Origin: Thalassiosira profunda
Taxonomy: Eukaryota > Bacillariophyta > Thalassiosirophyceae > Thalassiosirales > Thalassiosiraceae
DNA: 12,850 nt
Direction: 5' to 3'
NCBI GenBank assembly: GCA_036939355.1
Contig: JALLAP010000446.1
Location: 1 to 12,850 of the forward strand
The notes beneath the pieces were generated by a model, which was not told the DNA's origin, did not search any database, and was given only the letters and a program-made list of their open reading frames with translations. Shown here piece after piece: positions 1 to 6,395 of this stretch; the stretch's first letter is position 1, and each line of letters opens with the position of its first letter. The position numbers were made by a program, and so were the translations under genes.

Positions 1-195
1 TTGTCGGAGAGGTCGAGCTCCTCGCAGCAGAGGGGGCATATTTCGTTCTGGAATAGAGGGGGGTGGTGCGCGAGGAAGGGTGAGTGGGATCGAAACGCAA
101 GCTTTTGTTGCAAAGGGTAAAGGCCGTAATCAGGCCGCAGACCGCCGCCGCGGCGAGACATGACGACCCCTAGGACTCACCTCATCATCGCTCAT
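1..195 (-). CDS. NOT4/CNOT4-like RING-finger E3 ligase, N-terminal exons (partial, leaves window)
   Basis: On the minus strand an ATG at 195-193 opens a short exon encoding MSDDE (195-181), followed by a GTGAGT donor. An acceptor (CTCTATTCCAG) joins in phase 0 to an exon at 47-1 that reads NEICPLCCEELDLSD and runs off the window. CPLC followed by EELDLSD is the start of the unusual C4C4 RING of NOT4/CNOT4, the ubiquitin ligase subunit of the cytoplasmic CCR4-NOT complex in mRNA decay and translation quality control; the rest of the RING lies outside. Reading through the intron meets TGA at 132-130, so splicing is needed. An in-frame upstream ATG at 351 would add 52 residues, but the start at 195 has a purine at -3 and gives the short acidic N-terminus common before this RING. 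Only 20 residues are visible, so another CPLC-type RING protein is possible. The gene lies head-to-head with the retrotransposon. Confidence 0.7.
48..180 (-). other. Spliceosomal intron of the NOT4-like gene
   Basis: The intron is 133 nt long and phase 0. Its donor is GTGAGT (180-175) directly after GAG. Its acceptor is a pyrimidine-rich CCACCCCCCTCTATTCCAG ending at 48. Branch-point candidates matching YTNAY are CTCAC with A at 81, about 33 nt from the acceptor, and CTGAT with A at 130. The joined exons give a RING start, which supports the splice call. This is direct sequence evidence for a eukaryotic host. Confidence 0.72.
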
Positions 196-554
196 CGCGG
201 GGGTGGAAGGCCGCTGGAATCGGCTAATAGAGCACCAGCCGTGGGGAAGTCTGGCGGCTGCTGGTTGCAGTTGTGAAAATGACGGAATTTTGGGAATTTT
301 GCTGGCAAAAGTTAGGTGTCCCAATTGGCGTGGACAATCTTGGGACAACATTCCAGAAGCGGACAGACGACAATCTGAGAAGAGGTTAAGGGAAGCAACG
401 CAGCTTTGGCAGAGAGGATGGATACAATCGGCTCATGTGGGGTTCGGTCAGAGTGCATGGTTCGATTGATACATTATTATTGTTTGTTTGATAGGGGTAG
501 GTTCAGGTGAAGAGTATAAAGCACGTAGCGTAGTCCGTAAGTAGGCTCTCAACC
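196..554. other. Intergenic region between divergent NOT4-like gene and retrotransposon
   Basis: About 360 bases without a supportable gene. The 88-codon ORF at 203-469 on the + strand has no recognisable motif and overlaps the expected leader of the minus-strand gene, so it is not called. The region should hold the NOT4-like promoter and the 5' end of the retrotransposon, but no target-site duplication or sharp composition change fixes the junction. A T/A-rich patch at about 467-490 and a TATAAA at 515-520 are the only visible landmarks. Confidence 0.5.
515..520 (+). promoter_or_regulatory. TATA-box-like element upstream of ORF1
   Basis: TATAAA within GAGTATAAAGCAC, about 150 nt upstream of the ORF1 ATG. 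If used, transcription would start near 545 and include the short uORF at 555. LINEs usually need an internal promoter, so this may instead be host sequence or a chance match. The call rests on the hexamer alone. Confidence 0.25.
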
Positions 555-572
555 ATGGCGTCCGCGCCGTAG
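555..572 (+). promoter_or_regulatory. Minimal uORF (MASAP) ending in three tandem TAG stops
   Basis: ATG GCG TCC GCG CCG TAG, in a strong AACCATGG context, followed directly by two more in-frame TAG codons (573-578). It is the only ATG I find between the TATA-like element and the ORF1 start. The next 90 nt are A/C-rich with no ATG. In a scanning model ribosomes would translate five codons, stop and reinitiate at 669, damping ORF1 output. That role is inference. Confidence 0.4.
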
Positions 573-668
573 TAGTAGCCAGCAGATCGGACCACAGCGA
601 CCACTAAGAAGTCACCCACAACCCATCCCAACCACTAGCCATCACTATTGCAAGCAGTACGGCGAAAA

Positions 669-3600
669 ATGACCAACGACAAGCAGAGATTTGCCTCCAG
701 AAAGGGAGACAAGCGGCGGACCACCCCCCAGGGCCATGGAGGGCGAGGACGCGGGCGAGGGCGCGGACGCGACCGCAGCCTAAGCCGGACCAAACCCCGA
801 GGACGATCGTCATCGGTCACCAGGGGACCGGGCTACCAAGGAGGCGGAGCGAATCAGCGACGCACAGAGGGGACGCAAGCACCACCTGCACCACATGCAC
901 CACATGCCGATGGTGCACGTGCAAGTGCTGCTGGACCCTCCGTCCATGACCTTATCGGACCGCCCGTCCCTAATAACGGAGCAGAACAGTCAAATCGACA
1001 GGGGGGGCGGGGGAGCGCGCAGGACGGGCCACCGCCGCCGCCGCCCCGGCAACCACCCAAAAATAACGACGATACAAATAACGAGACGCACGCCAACGCA
1101 GCAGGAGGACCCCTTCCCCATAGGGAGGGAATCCACAACGCCAGCGGGGGACACGGCGAGCACGCCGAGAGCGTACCTGGCGGGGGACATGGGAATAACT
1201 ACCACGGACAGCATGTACAGGGACATTACCACCAATATCCCCATCACGGGGGGAACGGAGGGAATGACACGTATACGCATGGACAATTTGGCATCCCACG
1301 AGGCACCCTCCAGTATGAAGCGACATACGGGGGGATGGGCATCAGCTATGGGGGAATCCCCGCGGCCCAGCCCTACCCGCAGCTCGGCCCGCCGCCTCCC
1401 ATGCAAGGTTACGAACCAGCACTGGGAGGCACATATGGGGGATACCCCCAATACCCCCAAGCAGCGGGATGGAACCATCACCAGCCGACGAATCATTACC
1501 AGCACCCCCCACCTAACAACCAAGGGGAGCACCTACCGCACCCCGCCCATCACGGAGGCCACCACGAGGAACAGCAGCAAAAGCCAACTGACCAACGAGG
1601 AGACGTTAGTGGAGAGGCGCAGAGTTCTCAGACGATGATCACTCCTGAACAAAAGTCCAAGAAGAACGAAGACGAGGGCAGCAGCAAGACCATCCTCAGC
1701 TCCCATGGGCACGTAGAAGTTGTCGAACCAACGGCATCCATGGCGAGACTGGCGCGAGGGCTGCCAAGCCGGAACGACGAAATGACAGGAAAGTCCTTCA
1801 ATGGACCAGAGGGAACGATACTACTGATCTCATTTGTGGCGGAGGCGATGGTGCGGCGTCACAATGAAAGCAACCACGAGAATGGGGGTACGAGAACTGG
1901 ACTGGATCTAACGAAAGCGGCATCCACAGCGTGGAGGAAACCGACACACGCTCTGTTGCGAGCCCTACAGCAACCCGAAGTGCTTAGGGAACTGCACCTC
2001 GAAGCAGTCAGCTCGAATTGGCCAGACACCACAGAGCAATCGATTGTAGTGCGACAGTGGGCAGATCTGGCAGGCAGCAACAAAGTGCAGAAGGGGTTCC
2101 ACGCTCTCGGGAAAGTCCAACTCACCAACATTCTGCTCAACATAGCCTCTCGACACTACCCAGGGAATGGGAAAGAGATCAAAGACGCAGCTATGGAGAT
2201 GGAAGTCGACGACCTGAGGGAGCTCATTGCCAGGCCCGGGCCACTTCTGGCCTTGAAACAGAGAGTCGGCGCAACGTGGAAGTTCGTGCACCCTCGAGTG
2301 GTGCGAATGGAGGACGTGCGCGCCCTGACTGCGAAGCAAGCAGCAGAGGATGAAGACGACGATGGCGAGCTGCCAAAGGAGAATGACGTACCTGACAACG
2401 ACGCTGACAGCAAGCTGCAGGAGAAGGAGTACAGCTGCACCATCGAGGGACTCCCCACCGAGCTAGACCTCGACGTGGTGCCAGAGGAGGTAGAAACGAG
2501 CGGCAGCGTGAAGACGAATGCGCTCCCAGCGAGCGAACTATTGACGAGAGTGCCCTACAGAGTAGACGAGGAGCTAATGGACAACCCCTTTCATCGCAAG
2601 ACGATCGAAGTCGAGGGAGATAGCAAAACGCTTCGACTCTACGGCACGGACGCTAGGAGAATGCAGCTGGTTGGACCCATGATCGCAGCCCATATCCAGA
2701 AGTGGGCCAAACCGCTTGAGTTCAGCCCTGCATTTCGGATGAGCGAAGAGCTCCCAGAGCAGAACGAAGAGACGATCTCATCAGCAGTCATCTCGGCGAT
2801 GGACAAGGAACCATGGCGCGAAATGGGCATCGAACTGAGAGAATTCCAGCTGATGGATGACGAATCTAAGCGCAGAGCAGTGCAAGCCAATCTGCCATCG
2901 GTCCTCTCAAAGCTCACACCAGCGAGAGTCCAGCAAGCGACGACGCTGGTATCGAGCATGCGCAAGACGGAGCTAGACGATTTGATGCAGCGCGAGGGAT
3001 TTGAAGCCTTCCTGGATAAGCTGGGAGCAGCTCCCAATCGGCATCGCCATGGGAAAGGGCGACACGGCTCCAACGTCGAGTACCATCACAGGCTCAAAAT
3101 CTCAGCGAGACGCCAAGACGACCAGCGGATGGACTTGCCGGGCACCCCAGGCGACTACATTCGACAATGGGTGGGGAGAATCTGGCAGGTGACGTGGCAC
3201 CACAGGCACACCCTCATGATCGCAGGAGCAGACGCGAACGACTCTTCCCTCCCAGCGATAGACCTCAACAGCGCTGCGATTCCAAGTGGCGACGACCTCA
3301 ACGCTTATGCGTACGAAGTCGAGTACGACGACGATCGTAACACCTTCATCTCGGCCGAGTTCTACATGATCTCGTCCTACGAGCCATTGGGGCAGCGACC
3401 GGCCAACATGCTGATTGGGAATGGGGACGACTACTTCTCGAAATACCGCGAGTGGTACGGCGGATCCTCCACCAGCGTCGCTCAAATGGAACGCAAGCCC
3501 ACAGGCCTGACGCCATGCATCGTCTTTGCGAATAGCACAGCTGACGCAGACGAGACCAGAGGATTCCTCGAAGTGGTCGAGCGGTTTGGTGTTGAAGGGC

Positions 3601-6395
3601 AGCTTGTCAGGAGGGTGGCCCATCTCGCGTGGGCTACAGCTCGTTGCAGCGTTGGTAAATACAAGCGTGTGGCCATCATGTGCTTGCTCGCAGAAGACGA
3701 ACACCACAGCCAGATCCACGACGCATTCCGCAGGACCTATCGCACCAACGCGCCGCTCAGAGACTTTCCAGTCACAGGCGAGTGGGAGGCAGCAGTAGTC
3801 GACCACGACGACAGGGACTCGGAATGGAGCCGAGCTGAGATCAACACGCGACATGTCGAATATGGACATCAGCACATCTTCTCTGAACTTCGTGGGCTGC
3901 ACGGCATCGATCTTGGAGACGTGCGCCCAAAGACGAACTCTCTTGTGGCTGGACCGTCTATTGACACTCAGAACACGCTATCGATTGTCCAGATTATCAT
4001 TACCGCCACCTGGACAGAGGAAGATGGAGAAACAGTGGTCGAGTCGCCAGTCACATCAGTCACCCACCACTCTAATGGAGGGTACCGATTATATGCGCAC
4101 ATTGACGATGGAGAGGCACTCATTACACTCACCCGGTCTCTGGTCGACTTCCTCCCATCCATGCTCAAAGGGGTGCGAGGGGCAGGGAGAGTCAGAGTGA
4201 AGGCGGACACAACGGGCGCACGGAGAAGAATAGACGAACGCAGGGACGCAATGGCGCACCAGTCGCCAGATGCCAAACCAGAGCCGTCTCGAAAAAAGAA
4301 GGGCAGACGAGATGGCAGCCTGGAACGACGCTTGCCACCAGTGGAAGAGGCAGAGAGGACCAACTATTATGGTCTGCTACGCGATGCTGCAGACGAGCAA
4401 GAGGACCACGCTGGCGAGGACGAGACCGATCGGACTGCCATCGAGGACCCAACCGACCAGAGCAGTGGGGCCCCAGACCAAAGGGCTGGATTCGACGAGC
4501 AACATCGAGATAGCGTCGACCATCAACCAACGGAGCAGAGTGCAGAGCGGCAGGAGAGCCCAGGTGGACAGCCCCCTGCCGATTCAACCCTGGGCCAGGG
4601 CCGCCCAAGTGGGGAGCGCCCCCAAGGGCTCTTTGGAACATCGGATTTGTTGATGCTGTATACAGACAAGACGAAGGAGAACGTAGCCCAGGAGCTCGAG
4701 ATCGCCCAGCTCAAACAGCAGATAGAGACGCTGCAGAATGACCAGACGCAGAATACTACAGCCACTCCAGGGCTGGAGACAACGATACTCGAGCAAGGAC
4801 GGACGCTGATCACGAGAGTGGAGTCGACGCTCACCTCGAGCAGCGACAAGCAGCTGAAGGAAATTGTCGACTCGATGAAACGACTGGAAGCCATGCACCA
4901 GGAGCAGAATGCATCATTGGTAGCCATGCACCAAATGCACCTCGAGAAGGTCGAAGCCAATTACGACGCAAAAGTGGAGGCGATGCAGGCCAACCTCGAA
5001 CGCATCTCCCAGAAAATGCTGGGGATGGAGTACGCGTACTCTACAACCATGCACATGGTAGGAGGCGAAGTGCTGCTGAATCGAGCACAGAGCGACAGAA
5101 TGCTGATTCGGTTCGACCACCTCCACCACACGGTCCGTAGAATCCAGCGACGTGAGCCTCCCAACCCAGACGAGGAGCAAGCGTGGGAGACGAGAGTGGA
5201 TGCAGCAGACGCGCAGTATGCCTATGCGTATGAGTTGCGCCGCGATGGGCGTATAATGGACGAGATAAAGGAGGACATCCAACAGGTGGTTGCAGAAAGG
5301 TGCAGCAAGGAAGGCATCCCACTGCCTGATCTCAGCTTCGACATCCCAGCCAGTCAGGGAGTGCGAGCAGAGGGCAACGCTGCTCGCCAGCACGCTGTCC
5401 GACCCGATCCTGCTCACGACGAAAACGAGCCTGGAGTCGGACCAGATGAGACCAGCGCCGCTGAACAGCCTGCAGTCGAAGCCGCGCCGTCCCTGTACAG
5501 ACGTAAGACGAGCGATACCATGGTGGGAGCCCCACTCAGAGTGCAAGGAGAGGGCGAAACGGCAGAGGGAGACGATGACCCAGATCCCCCTTCGACTAAG
5601 GGACCCGCGACGCAAGTGCAGACCCCCCCGATCGAGCCAGAAGGGACGTCACCCCCTCCCACCCCTGCCAAGACGCCCAGGGAGAACTTGTCAGCTAAGC
5701 TGACTGCAGCGAGCAAGCCAACTGACACAGTCGACCTCACTGCGCTGCCCACATCTGATGCGCAAATCTTCGAGGAGCCAGAGGACGAAACCCAGACTAT
5801 ATTGGGCACGCAGGAGTCTAACGACGAGGATCGGAAGAGCATGCCGCCACCGCAGCCCAAACCTTCTTCTCTGGAGGCCAAGCCAGACGAGAACGTCCAC
5901 TCTTCATCTCCATCCTCTTCGTCCTCCTCTACCTCCAGCGATGGCCCTTACGAAGTGCGTAAGGGCAAATGCGGCAAGACTGGATGTAAACGAACCGGAC
6001 CTCTCAGCAAGTGCGAGATATGCGAAGCCTGCTTCCACGAAGAATGCTTGCACAAGGATGGCGAGAGTGCGGCGGACACGTGCCTGAATTGCGCGCAGGA
6101 GCTGACCCGCAAGCGAAACGAAAAGGCCGAATCGAACGAGGCAGAAGCTACCAGCCCAGACGTGAGCTCGTCACCCACTGAGTCGAGCGAGGAGGAGGAG
6201 AACGACTCGGACGCGTATGATCCAATGGTGGAAGAGGCGAAGAGGAGGCAGTCGAAGCCAACGAAGGGACCCAAAGCGAAAGCCAAAGCACCAGAGGAGG
6301 AATTGAGGCGGAGCGTTCGCCTAACGAGAGACAAAACCAAGCCCAAGGGTCAACCGACGGGCAAGGGCGCCCCCAACCAAAAGAAAAATGAATAG
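669..6395 (+). CDS. Retrotransposon ORF1 protein (gag-like RNA-binding, PHD finger), 1908 aa
   Basis: Start ATG at 669 (context AAAAATGA, purine at -3); an in-frame TAG at 636-638 limits extension, and the TTG at 648 is not needed. Visible order: RG-rich box (residues 24-34), Gly/His/Pro/Tyr/Gln-rich disordered region (about 146-308), a probably folded segment (about 350-555), an acidic linker, a large unassigned middle (about 640-1195), a Lys/Arg and Gln/Glu-rich linker, a coiled coil (about 1329-1455), Pro/Glu/Ser-rich sequence, a Ser run, a PHD-like C4HC3 finger (1768-1808), an acidic Ser stretch and a basic tail. By analogy with other LINEs it should bind and package element RNA, probably as multimers through the coiled coil. 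At 1908 residues it is several times longer than usual ORF1 proteins (about 300-800). The last 8 nt overlap ORF2. That it belongs to the element is strongly supported by the overlap; its biochemical role is inferred. Confidence 0.88.
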   Translation: MTNDKQRFASRKGDKRRTTPQGHGGRGRGRGRGRDRSLSRTKPRGRSSSVTRGPGYQGGGANQRRTEGTQAPPAPHAPHADGARASAAGPSVHDLIGPPVPNNGAEQSNRQGGRGSAQDGPPPPPPRQPPKNNDDTNNETHANAAGGPLPHREGIHNASGGHGEHAESVPGGGHGNNYHGQHVQGHYHQYPHHGGNGGNDTYTHGQFGIPRGTLQYEATYGGMGISYGGIPAAQPYPQLGPPPPMQGYEPALGGTYGGYPQYPQAAGWNHHQPTNHYQHPPPNNQGEHLPHPAHHGGHHEEQQQKPTDQRGDVSGEAQSSQTMITPEQKSKKNEDEGSSKTILSSHGHVEVVEPTASMARLARGLPSRNDEMTGKSFNGPEGTILLISFVAEAMVRRHNESNHENGGTRTGLDLTKAASTAWRKPTHALLRALQQPEVLRELHLEAVSSNWPDTTEQSIVVRQWADLAGSNKVQKGFHALGKVQLTNILLNIASRHYPGNGKEIKDAAMEMEVDDLRELIARPGPLLALKQRVGATWKFVHPRVVRMEDVRALTAKQAAEDEDDDGELPKENDVPDNDADSKLQEKEYSCTIEGLPTELDLDVVPEEVETSGSVKTNALPASELLTRVPYRVDEELMDNPFHRKTIEVEGDSKTLRLYGTDARRMQLVGPMIAAHIQKWAKPLEFSPAFRMSEELPEQNEETISSAVISAMDKEPWREMGIELREFQLMDDESKRRAVQANLPSVLSKLTPARVQQATTLVSSMRKTELDDLMQREGFEAFLDKLGAAPNRHRHGKGRHGSNVEYHHRLKISARRQDDQRMDLPGTPGDYIRQWVGRIWQVTWHHRHTLMIAGADANDSSLPAIDLNSAAIPSGDDLNAYAYEVEYDDDRNTFISAEFYMISSYEPLGQRPANMLIGNGDDYFSKYREWYGGSSTSVAQMERKPTGLTPCIVFANSTADADETRGFLEVVERFGVEGQLVRRVAHLAWATARCSVGKYKRVAIMCLLAEDEHHSQIHDAFRRTYRTNAPLRDFPVTGEWEAAVVDHDDRDSEWSRAEINTRHVEYGHQHIFSELRGLHGIDLGDVRPKTNSLVAGPSIDTQNTLSIVQIIITATWTEEDGETVVESPVTSVTHHSNGGYRLYAHIDDGEALITLTRSLVDFLPSMLKGVRGAGRVRVKADTTGARRRIDERRDAMAHQSPDAKPEPSRKKKGRRDGSLERRLPPVEEAERTNYYGLLRDAADEQEDHAGEDETDRTAIEDPTDQSSGAPDQRAGFDEQHRDSVDHQPTEQSAERQESPGGQPPADSTLGQGRPSGERPQGLFGTSDLLMLYTDKTKENVAQELEIAQLKQQIETLQNDQTQNTTATPGLETTILEQGRTLITRVESTLTSSSDKQLKEIVDSMKRLEAMHQEQNASLVAMHQMHLEKVEANYDAKVEAMQANLERISQKMLGMEYAYSTTMHMVGGEVLLNRAQSDRMLIRFDHLHHTVRRIQRREPPNPDEEQAWETRVDAADAQYAYAYELRRDGRIMDEIKEDIQQVVAERCSKEGIPLPDLSFDIPASQGVRAEGNAARQHAVRPDPAHDENEPGVGPDETSAAEQPAVEAAPSLYRRKTSDTMVGAPLRVQGEGETAEGDDDPDPPSTKGPATQVQTPPIEPEGTSPPPTPAKTPRENLSAKLTAASKPTDTVDLTALPTSDAQIFEEPEDETQTILGTQESNDEDRKSMPPPQPKPSSLEAKPDENVHSSSPSSSSSSTSSDGPYEVRKGKCGKTGCKRTGPLSKCEICEACFHEECLHKDGESAADTCLNCAQELTRKRNEKAESNEAEATSPDVSSSPTESSEEEENDSDAYDPMVEEAKRRQSKPTKGPKAKAKAPEEELRRSVRLTRDKTKPKGQPTGKGAPNQKKNE
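738..770 (+). other. RG-rich RNA-binding box in ORF1
   Basis: Residues 24-34 alternate Gly and Arg (GGRGRGRGRGR), followed by a basic Arg/Ser-rich segment to about residue 50. RG/RGG boxes bind RNA, often G-quadruplexes, and are methylated by arginine methyltransferases. Here it is the most obvious nucleic-acid-binding feature of ORF1's N-terminus. Composition is seen directly; RNA binding is inferred. Confidence 0.6.
1105..1590 (+). other. Low-complexity Gly/His/Pro/Tyr/Gln-rich (prion-like) region of ORF1
   Basis: About 160 residues (146-308) built almost entirely of G, H, P, Y, Q and N, with short motifs such as GGHGEH, HYHQYPHH, YGGYPQYPQ and PAHHGGHH. It has few charged or aliphatic residues and is almost certainly disordered. 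With the RG box it resembles proteins that form condensates; many LINE ORF1 proteins condense with their RNA. Long spurious ORFs appear in other frames here because the G/C-rich codons lack stops. Confidence 0.65.
2590..4260 (+). other. Large unassigned region in middle of ORF1, probably folded
   Basis: Residues about 640-1195 have mixed hydrophobic patterning, aromatic residues and few repeats, unlike the disordered flanks, so one or more folded domains are likely. Conspicuous strings are YIRQWVGRIWQVTWHHRHT, EFYMISSYEPLGQRPANM and YRTNAPLRDFPVTGEWEAAV. The segment from about 3118 to 4180 alternates beta-like stretches with helices. I recognise no RRM, CCHC knuckle, esterase or transposase signature. 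It could be a lineage-specific gag or RNA-chaperone domain, but that is only a guess. Confidence 0.45.
4653..5030 (+). other. Coiled-coil region in ORF1
   Basis: Residues about 1329-1455 show long heptad-like runs rich in L, M, I, E, Q and K, for example VAQELEIAQLKQQIETLQND and later repeats around MKRLEAMHQEQNASLVAMHQ. A less regular Thr/Ser stretch interrupts it near residue 1365. Coiled coils trimerise ORF1 proteins in vertebrate L1; multimerisation here is inferred. Confidence 0.6.
5970..6092 (+). other. PHD-like C4HC3 zinc finger in ORF1
   Basis: Residues 1768-1808 carry C-x4-C-x8-C-x2-C-x4-H-x2-C-x11-C-x2-C, with the core SKCEICEACFHEECL matching the C..C....H..C centre of PHD fingers, including the aromatic before His. 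PHD fingers usually read histone H3 tails. They have been described in ORF1 of CR1-like non-LTR elements, so one here is plausible. The first pair has a four-residue gap rather than the usual two. It is preceded by a Ser-rich run and followed by acidic Ser clusters and a basic tail. Chromatin targeting or RNA binding are both possible roles. Confidence 0.65.
6388..6395 (+). promoter_or_regulatory. ORF1/ORF2 stop-start overlap (ATGAATAG)
   Basis: The ORF2 ATG (6388-6390) lies 5 nt before the ORF1 TAG (6393-6395), in the +1 frame, inside the A-rich stretch AAAAGAAAAATGAATAG. Such tight overlaps support translational coupling by termination-reinitiation, as shown for the silkworm LINE SART1. Many ATGs upstream in ORF1 make leaky scanning to ORF2 implausible. 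The ORF2 frame is open from 6325 (TAA at 6322-6324), so a +1 frameshift fusion within 6325-6395 cannot be excluded. Confidence 0.6.

Noticed and set aside
203..469. 88-codon + strand ORF between the two divergent units
   Set aside because: No motif or typical composition; overlaps the expected leader of the NOT4-like gene.
537..542. GTAAGT as a splice donor of a 5' leader intron
   Set aside because: It matches the donor consensus, but no convincing polypyrimidine-AG acceptor follows before 669, and an intron would be lost at retrotransposition.
648..668. TTG at 648 as the ORF1 start
   Set aside because: In a eukaryotic scanning context the first in-frame ATG at 669, with a purine at -3, is the natural start.
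895..1638. 247-codon + strand ORF and a 180-codon minus ORF (990-1532) overlapping ORF1
   Set aside because: They lie in the low-complexity G/C-rich tract where stops are rare; the products have no domain pattern, while the ORF1 frame is continuous for 1908 codons.
3102..3902. 266-codon minus-strand ORF
   Set aside because: Shadow of ORF1; no recognisable motif and no start or splice context of its own.
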